A stretch of 10,919 bases of DNA from an uncultured Hyphomicrobiales bacterium (GTDB lineage: Bacteria > Pseudomonadota > Alphaproteobacteria > Rhizobiales > Beijerinckiaceae): positions 1 through 10,919 of the forward strand of contig CAIWVR010000169.1 of the NCBI GenBank assembly GCA_903916165.1. The letters run 5' to 3'. Positions within the stretch are counted from its first letter, which is position 1, and the number at the start of each line of letters is the position of its first letter. Made by a program: the position numbers and the translations under genes. Below the pieces are notes generated by a model. It ran no database searches, was not told where the DNA came from, and worked only from the letters and a program-made list of their open reading frames with translations. Below, one piece after another: positions 1 through 6,115 of this stretch.

Positions 1-533
1 CCGACGAGGACATGCGCGGCTTTGCGCTCGACCTCATCAAGCGCAGCGCCAACACCGCCTCGGCCCGCCTGCAGTTCTGCCGGCTCGCCTTTGGCGCGGC
101 CGGTTCGGCAGGGGCCCTGATCGACATCGGCGATGCCGAAAAGGTCGCGCGGGGCCTGATCGAGGACGAGAAGATGAAGGTCGTCTGGACCGCACCGCAC
201 CTGCTGATGCCCAAGAACAAGGTGAAACTCGTCCTCAACCTCTGCCTGATCGCCGCGGCAACCGTTCCGCGCGGCGGCGTGATCGAGGTCAGCATTCTGG
301 GCGACGGTGGCGACACGACGGAAATTCGCCTCGACGCGCGCGGGCCCAATGCGCGGCTCGCCAACCACGTCCAGTCGCTCGTCGCCGGGACGCCTGACAA
401 CGGGTCCGTCGATGCCCATGGCATCCAGGCCTTCTACACGGGCCTTGTCGCACGTGCCTCGAACATGAAAGTGCGCATCGACGCCACAGCGGATGGCGTC
501 AGCATTGCCGCGACGCCCGTTCTGGATCTGTAA
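1..533 (+). CDS. chpT: Histidine phosphotransferase ChpT, 3' part (5' end outside window)
   Basis: ChpT is the cytoplasmic phosphotransferase that relays phosphate from the hybrid kinase CckA to CtrA and CpdR. The reading frame is open from the first bases of the window (first full codon at 3) to the TAA at 531-533, so the start is missing. The visible part has about 177 residues. It begins in the helical dimerisation region (LIKRSANTASARLQFCRLAFGAAGSA); the phosphoacceptor His would lie just upstream, outside the window. It continues into the degenerate ATPase-like C-terminal domain, with LLMPKNKVKLVLNL and, near the end, GIQAFYTGLVARA. These match the ChpT family as I know it. An ATG at 12 is in frame but falls inside the conserved domain and is not the start. 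Proximity to ctrA and sciP supports the call. The identity is fairly sure; no catalytic residue can be checked in this fragment. Confidence 0.88.
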   Translation, partial: DEDMRGFALDLIKRSANTASARLQFCRLAFGAAGSAGALIDIGDAEKVARGLIEDEKMKVVWTAPHLLMPKNKVKLVLNLCLIAAATVPRGGVIEVSILGDGGDTTEIRLDARGPNARLANHVQSLVAGTPDNGSVDAHGIQAFYTGLVARASNMKVRIDATADGVSIAATPVLDL

Positions 534-678
534 TGTCCGAGCGTCGCGAGGAACATCGCTTATGGTCTGTCGCGCCCTGGTTTCTGGACGGCCCGCATGG
601 GCAAGTCTGCCATGAATTGGGCGCATGACCCATGTGCCGATGGCCGCCGGCTTCGACGAGACCGGCCTCACCCGGGGT

Positions 679-1128
679 CTAGCCGCGTGCGAGAAAAGCT
701 CGGAATGCTGACAGCGCCACATCCGAGACATGATGCTCGATGCCCTCGGCATCTGCCTCCGCCGAATCGGCTGGCACGCCCACTGCAACCAGCAGGTCGA
801 CAACAAGCCGATGGCGCTTGCGCACCCGTTCCGCCAGGGCTTCGCCGTCGGACGTGAGAAACACACCACGATAGGGTTTCGAGGTCGCAAATCCCTCGCG
901 CTTCAACCGGGCGATGGTCTTGATGGCGGTCGCATGGGACACGCCCAGGCGACGTGCGACATCTGTCGGGCGCGCCTCCCCGGCAGAGGCCAGCAGATCC
1001 GAGATCAGCTCGACATAATCTTCCAGCAAGGCCGTCGATTGCGCCGAGCGCGCCTTGCCGAAACGATGTGCCTGTGCGGCTTCCGTCGGCATGTCGGGCC
1101 GCGCTGCTGCCCTTTCCTGCTTCGCCAT
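679..1128 (-). CDS. mntR: Manganese-responsive transcriptional regulator MntR (DtxR/MntR family)
   Basis: Predicted 149-residue Mn(II)-sensing repressor, cytoplasmic, dimeric in the family. It has an N-terminal winged helix-turn-helix (about residues 35-95; [20 protein letters not shown] forms the HTH) followed by the dimerisation and metal-binding helices (about 100-149). All metal ligands of the Bacillus MntR type seem to be present: D37 and E40 in EDYVEL, H106, and E128, E131 and H132 in EGIEHH. The chosen start ATG at 1126-1128 gives [10 protein letters not shown] and is preceded by GGGGAG at 8 nt. An upstream start at 1182 would run through the promoter region. The gene is divergent from mntH and shares a 136-bp intergenic region carrying an inverted repeat, which is the classical repressor/importer arrangement. 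The 145 bp after its stop, toward chpT, contain no clear gene or terminator. Confidence 0.93.
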   Translation of the reverse strand: MAKQERAAARPDMPTEAAQAHRFGKARSAQSTALLEDYVELISDLLASAGEARPTDVARRLGVSHATAIKTIARLKREGFATSKPYRGVFLTSDGEALAERVRKRHRLVVDLLVAVGVPADSAEADAEGIEHHVSDVALSAFRAFLARG

Positions 1129-1168
1129 GCGTGCCGCTCCCCGGATCCGTTCCGCTCTACAACCCCAC

Positions 1169-1214
1169 TTGACATCTGGCAAGCATCACCAAAATGTAGA
1201 TGAGGCTACAAATT
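1169..1214 (+). promoter_or_regulatory. mntH promoter with putative MntR operator
   Basis: A consensus -35 TTGACA lies at 1169-1174. About 17 bp downstream the -10 area (around 1192-1197, poor match) is covered by an imperfect inverted repeat. Its left arm AAAATGTAG is at 1191-1199, its right arm CTACAAATT at 1206-1214, with a 6-bp spacer; seven of nine arm positions pair, and the core TGTAG/CTACA is perfect. An isolated CTACAA half-site occurs at 1157-1162. Placement over the -10 of mntH fits repression by Mn-loaded MntR. The promoter assignment is seen in sequence; the operator function is inferred from location and symmetry. Confidence 0.65.
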
Positions 1215-1264
1215 CGGGAGCGTTGCTTGTGCCGCATCCTCCCGGGCCTCAGGAGAGATCAGGC

Positions 1265-2641
1265 ATGCCCGCCGAAGAACCCGCCAGGACAGCGCCTGTC
1301 CCGGCCCAAAGTGCCCATTTGGAGGCTGGACCTTCCGCGCCCGCCGCGCTGCTGCGAAGCTTGGGCGAGCACCACGCCAGCGTGCCGGTGCCGAGCTCGG
1401 GCTCGACGCTGCGCAAGATCCTCGCCTTTGCCGGGCCGGGCTATCTGGTGTCCGTCGGCTACATGGATCCGGGCAATTGGGCGACCTCGCTCGCCGGCGG
1501 GTCGCAGTTCGGCTACACATTGCTCAGCGTCATCCTGCTCTCCAACCTGATGGCGATCGTGCTGCAGGCGCTGGCGGCGCGCCTTGGCATTGCCTCGGGC
1601 CTTGATCTCGCACAGGCCTGCCGGGCGCATTATCCGCGCCCCGTGAACCTCGTTCTGTTTGGTGCCTGTGAACTGGCCATCATCGCCTGCGACCTTGCCG
1701 AGGTCATCGGCACGGCCATTGCGCTGAAACTTCTGTTTGGCATTCCGCTGACAGTAGGCTGCCTGCTCACGGCGCTCGACGCCTTCCTCGTGCTGATGCT
1801 GATGCAGCGGGGCTTTCGCTGGCTGGAAGCCTTCGTCATCGCGCTGATCATCATTATCATGGGCTGTTTCGTCTACGAGATCGTTATCGCCGGCCCTGCC
1901 ATGGGCGAGATCGGTGCCGGCCTGCTGCGCTCGGGCGAAATCCTTGGCAATCCGGCCATGCTCTACATCGCCATCGGCATCATCGGCGCGACCGTCATGC
2001 CGCATAATCTCTATCTGCATTCGTCCATCGTCCAGACGCGCGCCTATGAGCGCACCGACACGGGCCGGCGCCAGGCGATCCGCTTCGCGACATTCGATTC
2101 CACCCTCGCCCTGATGCTCGCCCTTTTCATCAATGGCGCGATCCTGGTGCTGGCTGCCGCCGTCTTCCACAAGAGCGGCCGCACGGATGTCGTCGAGATT
2201 GAACAGGCCTATGAACTGCTCGCCCCGGCCCTGGGGGCGACGCTCGCCGCAACCCTGTTTGGCATTGCGCTGCTGGCGTCAGGCCTCAATTCCACGGTGA
2301 CAGCGACGCTGGCCGGACAGATCGTGATGGAGGGCTTTCTCAGCCTGAAGATGAACCCCGTCACCCAGCGCCTGCTGACGCGCGGCGTGGCGATCGTGCC
2401 GGTTGTGGTGGTCGGCATGCTCTACGGCGACGAGGGCACGGGGCGTTTGCTGGTGCTGAGCCAGGTGATCCTGTCGATGCAATTGCCGTTCGCGGTGATC
2501 CCGCTGGTGCAATTTGTGTCGAGCCGAAAAATCATGGGGTCTTTTGTGATCTCGCGCAGTTTGATGGCGCTGGCATCAACCATTGCTGCCCTGATTGTCG
2601 GTCTGAATATGAAGCTGCTGGCGGATATGGTCTTGGGGTGA
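1265..2641 (+). CDS. mntH: NRAMP-family divalent metal (manganese) importer MntH
   Basis: Inner-membrane proton-coupled Mn(II)/Fe(II) importer of 458 residues, with a charged/proline-rich N-terminal tail of about 50 residues and then the hydrophobic NRAMP core of about 11 helices. The hallmark metal-site motif of TM1 is seen as MDPGN (residues 67-71, with D68 and N71). The TM6 motif is MPHN (245-248, with M245 and H247). The SQFGYTLL segment after TM1 and the [15 protein letters not shown] segment (338-352) are also typical. The ATG at 1265 is chosen because AGGAGA lies about 9 nt upstream; an in-frame start at 1055 would overlap mntR and the promoter. The gene is divergent from mntR, so Mn-dependent repression is expected. 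The 3' end is convergent with ctrA, separated by 93 bp. Manganese preference is inferred from the MntR partner. Confidence 0.96.
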   Translation: MPAEEPARTAPVPAQSAHLEAGPSAPAALLRSLGEHHASVPVPSSGSTLRKILAFAGPGYLVSVGYMDPGNWATSLAGGSQFGYTLLSVILLSNLMAIVLQALAARLGIASGLDLAQACRAHYPRPVNLVLFGACELAIIACDLAEVIGTAIALKLLFGIPLTVGCLLTALDAFLVLMLMQRGFRWLEAFVIALIIIIMGCFVYEIVIAGPAMGEIGAGLLRSGEILGNPAMLYIAIGIIGATVMPHNLYLHSSIVQTRAYERTDTGRRQAIRFATFDSTLALMLALFINGAILVLAAAVFHKSGRTDVVEIEQAYELLAPALGATLAATLFGIALLASGLNSTVTATLAGQIVMEGFLSLKMNPVTQRLLTRGVAIVPVVVVGMLYGDEGTGRLLVLSQVILSMQLPFAVIPLVQFVSSRKIMGSFVISRSLMALASTIAALIVGLNMKLLADMVLG

Positions 2642-2683
2642 GTGCTTTCACCCTGTGTCATTGCGAGCGCAGCAGTGCCGGAT

Positions 2684-2708
2684 AAAAAAAGCCCCGCATT
2701 CGCGGGGC
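2684..2708 (-). terminator. Intrinsic terminator of ctrA
   Basis: A perfect 7-bp stem, GCCCCGC (2691-2697) with GCGGGGC (2702-2708) and a 4-nt loop. On the plus strand it is preceded by seven A residues (2684-2690), which read as a U-tract after the hairpin for minus-strand transcription. It lies 27 bp past the ctrA stop. It may also slow mntH read-through, but the plus side has only two T residues. Confidence 0.88.
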
Positions 2709-2734
2709 TTCGCTGTCTTCAAGGACGGGCCGGC

Positions 2735-3436
2735 TTACGCCGTGATCCGCTCTTCGATTTCATTGGGTTCGCGCAGCACATAGCCCCGGCCCCAGACCGT
2801 CTCGATATAATTGCGGCCCTGGCTGGCATTGGCGAGCTTTTTGCGGAGCTTGCAGATGAAGACGTCGATGATCTTCAGTTCCGGCTCATCCATGCCGCCA
2901 TAGAGGTGGTTCAGGAACATTTCCTTGGTGAGCGTGGTGCCCTTGCGGAGCGAGAGCAGCTCCAGCATCTGATATTCCTTGCCGGTCAGATGGACGCGCG
3001 AGCTGGCCACCTCGACTGTCTTCTGATCGAGGTTGACGATCAGATCGCCGGTCGTAATCACCGACTGGGCATGGCCCTTGGAGCGGCGCACGATGGCATG
3101 GATGCGGGCCACCAGCTCGTCCTTGTGGAACGGCTTGGTCAGATAATCATCGGCACCAAAGCCCAGCCCCTTCACCTTGTCCTCAATATTGGCGAGGCCC
3201 GAGAGGATCAGGATGGGCGTCTTGACCTTGGACACACGCAGGCTGCGCAGCACCTCGTAGCCGGACATGTCGGGCAGGTTCAGGTCGAGCAGGATGATGT
3301 CGTAATCGTAGAGCTTTCCGAGGTCGATGCCCTCTTCGCCCAGATCCGTCGTATAAACATTAAAATTTTCCGACTTGAGCATCAGTTCGATGCTCTGCGC
3401 GGTGGCGCTGTCGTCTTCGATCAAAAGTACGCGCAT
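2735..3436 (-). CDS. ctrA: Cell-cycle master response regulator CtrA (OmpR family)
   Basis: Predicted 233-residue two-domain response regulator. The receiver domain (about 1-118) has the acidic pair D8/D9, phosphoacceptor D51 (in [13 protein letters not shown]) and K101 (in [10 protein letters not shown]). The C-terminal winged-helix DNA-binding domain (about 125-225) has the recognition region [15 protein letters not shown] and the WGRGYVL wing. The ATG at 3434-3436 gives [10 protein letters not shown], the usual CtrA start; a start 13 codons upstream is rejected. In the family, CtrA receives phosphate via CckA-ChpT, binds TTAA-N7-TTAA sites, and controls flagellar, division and methyltransferase genes. 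The C terminus ends ...ITA rather than the double-alanine tail of Caulobacter CtrA that feeds ClpXP degradation. The gene is divergent from fliJ across 540 bp of regulatory DNA and has its own terminator. Confidence 0.97.
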   Translation of the reverse strand: MRVLLIEDDSATAQSIELMLKSENFNVYTTDLGEEGIDLGKLYDYDIILLDLNLPDMSGYEVLRSLRVSKVKTPILILSGLANIEDKVKGLGFGADDYLTKPFHKDELVARIHAIVRRSKGHAQSVITTGDLIVNLDQKTVEVASSRVHLTGKEYQMLELLSLRKGTTLTKEMFLNHLYGGMDEPELKIIDVFICKLRKKLANASQGRNYIETVWGRGYVLREPNEIEERITA

Positions 3437-3521
3437 GTCAGGTCCCCACCCTAGCCCCCGAGGTTCGCGACACATGCGAAGAACCCGGCAGCGCGGCTTG
3501 AATAAATTCGGCTCAACAACC

Positions 3522-3560
3522 TTAATGGGAGATGGTTAACAAACCATATGGCAGCGAATC
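3522..3560 (-). promoter_or_regulatory. CtrA-like half-sites and GANTC site upstream of ctrA
   Basis: About 90-125 bp upstream of the ctrA start, the minus strand carries TTAACCAT (3532-3539) followed by TTAA (3522-3525). TTAACCAT is the half-site form associated with CtrA in several alphaproteobacteria. The spacing between the two TTAA elements is 10 bp, not the canonical 7. A GANTC methylation site (GAATC) is at 3556-3560. The location fits CtrA autoregulation with CcrM/GcrA input, as in other alphaproteobacteria; function is inferred. Confidence 0.5.
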
Positions 3561-3727
3561 AGCATCCACGGCTTCACAACGCTTGACGCGCCTGGAAGCC
3601 CGAATTTACCCGCCAATTCACCTGTTCGCACGGTTCAAAAACACGCCCGGCGATCAATCCCAAGTCCTTCTCCCATCACGAATACCCGGCAGCGCCAGGC
3701 TCTCACGCACTGAAAACTCGCGCGAGC

Positions 3728-3756
3728 GTTAACCCTGCGGGTTAACAACTCGTTAC
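3728..3756. promoter_or_regulatory. 19-bp perfect palindrome with overlapping CtrA-type box
   Basis: GTTAACCC (3728-3735), TGC, GGGTTAAC (3739-3746) is a perfect inverted repeat with 8-bp arms. Its right TTAA (3742-3745) is also the left half of TTAA-N7-TTAC (3742-3756), one mismatch from the CtrA consensus. It lies roughly midway between ctrA and fliJ, about 230 bp from fliJ and 290 bp from ctrA. Two half-sites 9 bp apart plus one at canonical spacing suggest a CtrA operator array, though an unrelated dimeric regulator could bind the palindrome. Confidence 0.5.
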
Positions 3757-3777
3757 ATGCGGCATCCGAAGGCTCGC

Positions 3778-3812
3778 GAATCACCGTTCCATTAAGGAAT
3801 AGCACGTGAATC
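3778..3812. promoter_or_regulatory. Pair of GANTC methylation sites in ctrA-fliJ region
   Basis: GAATC occurs at 3778-3782 and 3808-3812, with a CATTAAGGAAT stretch between them. Together with the site at 3556-3560 this gives three GANTC sites in 540 bp of gene-free DNA. GANTC is the target of the alphaproteobacterial cell-cycle methyltransferase CcrM, and such sites in promoters affect GcrA-dependent transcription. Whether these particular sites act is inference. The rest of 3437-3976 holds no convincing gene. Confidence 0.45.
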
Positions 3813-3976
3813 CAGTCATGTGGCAAGTCTCAGTGCTTTTTTTGCTGTGCCGTCAAATTTCGGTAAGGGACTGGCAACTTTAAGACTGCATGGTCTGGAG
3901 GTCTCGCGGAAGTCCGCGCAGGGGCCGATCTTTCATCGCTCTTGCGCTTCATTGAGTTTGCGTTCGGAGTACCAAG

Positions 3977-4375
3977 ATGAAATCGCGGGATACCCTTGTC
4001 CGGCTGAAGCGCTTCCAGGCGGAAGAAAAGCGTCGCCGTGTTACACAGATAGATGCCATGATTGCAGAGTTCACGCGCATGGCCTCCGACCTTGAGCGTG
4101 AGATCGCCACCGAAGAACAGCGAACCGGCGTCAGCGATCCGGGCCATTTTGCTTATTCCACCTATGCCCGCGCGGCCAGCACGCGGCGCGACAATCTCCA
4201 GATTTCGGCCGAGGAATTGCGCGGCCAGCTCGACGAGGCCCGCGCGCGGCTGGACGAGGCCAGCGCCGAGCTCGCCAATGCCCAGAGCATGGACGTGCGT
4301 GACCGCAGCTCCGAGGTCGTGCGCGACCGGTCGGACACCAGCGTCATCGTCGGTCTGCGCCCCGCCAGCGCCTGA
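3977..4375 (+). CDS. fliJ: Flagellar export protein FliJ
   Basis: Predicted 132-residue, mostly helical protein. Residues about 5-50 and 70-108 are heptad-like and rich in Arg, Glu and Ala, as expected of the antiparallel coiled coil of FliJ, the central stalk of the FliI ATPase ring in the flagellar type III export apparatus. The N terminus MKSRDTLVRLKRFQAEEKRR and the middle segment HFAYSTYARAA with TRRDNL resemble alphaproteobacterial FliJ proteins as I know them. The ATG at 3977 is preceded by GGAG at 7 nt. The expected partner gene fliI is not upstream: fliJ stands alone behind the ctrA-fliJ regulatory region and ends in its own hairpin. Direct CtrA control is plausible from the neighbouring sites. 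Confidence 0.85.
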   Translation: MKSRDTLVRLKRFQAEEKRRRVTQIDAMIAEFTRMASDLEREIATEEQRTGVSDPGHFAYSTYARAASTRRDNLQISAEELRGQLDEARARLDEASAELANAQSMDVRDRSSEVVRDRSDTSVIVGLRPASA

Positions 4376-4384
4376 TCGCCTGCG

Positions 4385-4413
4385 CCGGCCGCCTGACCGC
4401 GGCCGGTGTTATT
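4385..4413 (+). terminator. Intrinsic terminator of fliJ
   Basis: A perfect 8-bp stem, CCGGCCGC (4385-4392) with GCGGCCGG (4399-4406) and a 6-nt loop, followed by the T-rich TGTTATT. It lies 9 bp past the fliJ stop. It implies that fliJ is monocistronic and that the next gene has its own promoter, which I could not locate in the remaining 107 bp. Confidence 0.7.
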
Positions 4414-4520
4414 CAACTTGTTATCACGCGCCGCCTTGCCTCGCCCCGCTGCCCTGTGGCACGCATTGATCCCGGCACGAGGCCTCTCGTGTCCTGCCCC
4501 AGGCGCGCGAGCCAAGTTGC

Positions 4521-5567
4521 ATGAAGAGAATTCTGGATTTTTTCTGGCCTGCCCTCGGGCTCGTGGCTGTGGTGTGGTCCGTCAAGCTGCTGTTCGAAAA
4601 GCTCGAACTCGAAGCCGCCACTGACGGGAGGGTGAGCGCGGCGCTGGACGCCGGCGGCCTCTGGAGCGATATCAAGATCATCGCCACGGTGATCGGCACC
4701 AAACTCGCCAACATCCCCGTCCAGGGCTACGTGATGGCCGGCCTGTGCACGCTTGTCGCCTATGCCGCGCTGGCCTGGTACGACCGCATTGCGCTTATCC
4801 ATCTCAAGCGGGAACGTGGCATTTCCTTCGTCTTCATCGCGCTGTGCTCGTTCGTGACCTATGCGCTGTCGCATAATATCGGCGCCACGGTGTTTTCGGG
4901 CGGCATGGTCCGCTACCGCGCCTATACCGCCAAGGGGCTGACCGCTGGCGAAGTCGCCATTCTCGTCGCCCTGTGCTCCTATACTTTCGCCTTCGGGACC
5001 ATCCTGCTGCTCGCCCTCGTCCTGATCGGCGAACCCCAGATCCTGCAGCCGCTTGGCCGCCTGTCGTCGTGGTTCAGCATCAGCGAGCTCTCGGCCCGCC
5101 TGATTGGCTTTGCCCTGCTGGGTTTCTGCGCGCTCTACACGATCGGCGCCTGGCTGCAGCTGCCGCCGCTCCGCTTCCGGTCCTTCGAGCTGAAATATCC
5201 GCGCCTGAACGTCGTCGCCCGGCAATATGTGGCCGCCCCGCTCGAGCTGATCGGCGCCGCCGGCATCATCTATTTCGCACTGCCCGAGCAGGGCAATCCC
5301 GGCTTTTTCATCGTGCTGGGGGCCTTCCTGCTGTCCTTCTCCGCGGGGCTCCTGTCGCAGGTGCCCGGCGGCGTTGGCGTCATGGAGGCAGTGTTCCTCG
5401 CGATCATGCCCGGCATGCCGGCCACCGCCGTCTTCGCCGCCCTGCTCGTCTGGCGGCTGTTCTACCTGATCCTGCCGCTCGCCCTGTCGCTGCCGGTGAT
5501 CCTGTTCTTCGAAAAGTCCCAGCTCGCCAAGGTGGTCCATCTTGATACAAAAACGCCGGCCCCGTAA
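4521..5567 (+). CDS. UPF0104 / LPG-synthase TM-region family membrane protein
   Basis: A 348-residue polytopic inner-membrane protein with about eight hydrophobic segments. It matches the flippase-like transmembrane half of MprF and YbhN-type proteins (lysylphosphatidylglycerol synthase TM region). The family signatures are SHNIGATVFSGGMVRYR (117-133) and LLSQVPGGVGVMEAVFLA (277-294). The cytosolic aminoacyl-transferase domain of true MprF is absent; the protein stops after the last helix and a short tail, so it should not be called MprF. Relatives act on lipids or lipid-linked molecules at the membrane; the substrate here is unknown. The ATG at 4521 starts a typical Lys-Arg plus hydrophobic N terminus, but no strong ribosome site is seen. 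The stop codon lies inside the hairpin that terminates sciP on the other strand. Confidence 0.85.
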   Translation: MKRILDFFWPALGLVAVVWSVKLLFEKLELEAATDGRVSAALDAGGLWSDIKIIATVIGTKLANIPVQGYVMAGLCTLVAYAALAWYDRIALIHLKRERGISFVFIALCSFVTYALSHNIGATVFSGGMVRYRAYTAKGLTAGEVAILVALCSYTFAFGTILLLALVLIGEPQILQPLGRLSSWFSISELSARLIGFALLGFCALYTIGAWLQLPPLRFRSFELKYPRLNVVARQYVAAPLELIGAAGIIYFALPEQGNPGFFIVLGAFLLSFSAGLLSQVPGGVGVMEAVFLAIMPGMPATAVFAALLVWRLFYLILPLALSLPVILFFEKSQLAKVVHLDTKTPAP

Positions 5568-5577
5568 GGGACCGGCG
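5549..5577 (-). terminator. Intrinsic terminator of sciP
   Basis: A stem of about 10 bp with one mismatch: CGCCGGCCCC from 5554 pairs with GGGACCGGCG ending at 5577, with a GTAA-type loop. It is preceded on the plus strand by five A residues (5549-5553), which form the U-tract for minus-strand transcription. It lies 27 bp past the sciP stop and overlaps the last codons and the TAA (5565-5567) of the convergent membrane-protein gene. Confidence 0.8.
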
Positions 5578-5604
5578 CAAAACCATTAAAATGGCAGGTC
5601 TTTC

Positions 5605-5880
5605 CTACTGGCGATATTGCTGGATGCGGGTTGTGCGCAGCCCGGCAAGGCCATGCTGGTCAATCGACATCTGCCAGCTGAGGAATTCATCGACGGTCAG
5701 CGTATAGCGATTGCATGCCTCTTCGAGCGACAGCAATCCGCCACGAACGGCGGCGACGACTTCCGCCTTGCGGCGAATGACCCACCGCTTGGTCTCGACC
5801 GGCGGCAGATCCGCAATGGTCAAGGGAGAGCCATCGGGGCCGATGACATATTTGACCCGTGGACGATGAGGTTCGGTCAT
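5605..5880 (-). CDS. sciP: CtrA inhibitor SciP (DUF1153)
   Basis: Predicted 91-residue helix-turn-helix protein. In Caulobacter, SciP binds CtrA at target promoters and blocks RNA polymerase recruitment without displacing CtrA. The sequence carries the near-invariant DUF1153 landmarks: VKYVIGPDGSPLTIADLP (9-26), KRWVIRRKAEVVAAVRGGLL (31-50), SLEEACNRYTLTVDEFLSW (51-69) and the C terminus GLRTTRIQQYRQ. Residues about 36-75 form a Trp-repressor-like HTH. The ATG at 5878-5880 (MTEPHRPRV) matches the usual family start; a GTG four codons upstream (5892) is the alternative. A CtrA-like box lies about 55 bp upstream, and a terminator follows. Co-location with ctrA and chpT strengthens the assignment. 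Confidence 0.94.
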   Translation of the reverse strand: MTEPHRPRVKYVIGPDGSPLTIADLPPVETKRWVIRRKAEVVAAVRGGLLSLEEACNRYTLTVDEFLSWQMSIDQHGLAGLRTTRIQQYRQ

Positions 5881-5935
5881 TGCTTTACTCACTACGCGAC
5901 CTGACTGACTATGCGTGAAGAATAAGTCGGTCGAT

Positions 5936-5966
5936 TTAAGATTTACCTAAGCCGAAGCCATGAATC
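5936..5966. promoter_or_regulatory. CtrA-like box and GANTC site between sciP and mnmA
   Basis: TTAA-N7-CTAA lies at 5936-5950, one mismatch from the TTAA-N7-TTAA CtrA consensus, centred about 63 bp upstream of the sciP start. A GANTC site (GAATC) is at 5962-5966. CtrA activates sciP in Caulobacter, so the same delayed negative feedback may operate here. The site could also serve mnmA, about 165 bp away, but that is less expected. No other gene is visible in 5881-6115. Confidence 0.5.
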
Positions 5967-6115
5967 CTTGGCATAAGTCCCGGATTTATTTCCAAATCCT
6001 TGCGTGACATCGGAGTTTGGGCGAAATCCGTCTTCATCTGGCACAGGTCGCCCCCCGCCGCCCTCACGACAGCTTCGGTTGCATTTTTGCTGCGGCAGTG
6101 GTTTCTGTCTTCCCC

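Noticed and set aside
634..670. Possible terminator between chpT and mntR
   Set aside because: Only a weak GCCGG/CCGGC pairing with a long loop and no T-run.
1259..2170. 303-codon minus-strand frame
   Set aside because: It is antisense to the mntH core, whose metal-binding motifs are intact; no independent coding evidence.
2642..3454. 270-codon plus-strand frame
   Set aside because: It runs across the ctrA terminator and antisense to ctrA; no domain recognised.
4413..5540. 375-codon minus-strand frame
   Set aside because: It is antisense to the UPF0104 membrane gene and fliJ terminator; the composition is Gln/Glu/Gly/His-rich with no domain, a shadow frame.
4521..5567. Full MprF (lysylphosphatidylglycerol synthase)
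   Set aside because: The soluble aminoacyl-transferase domain is absent; only the membrane-region signatures are present.
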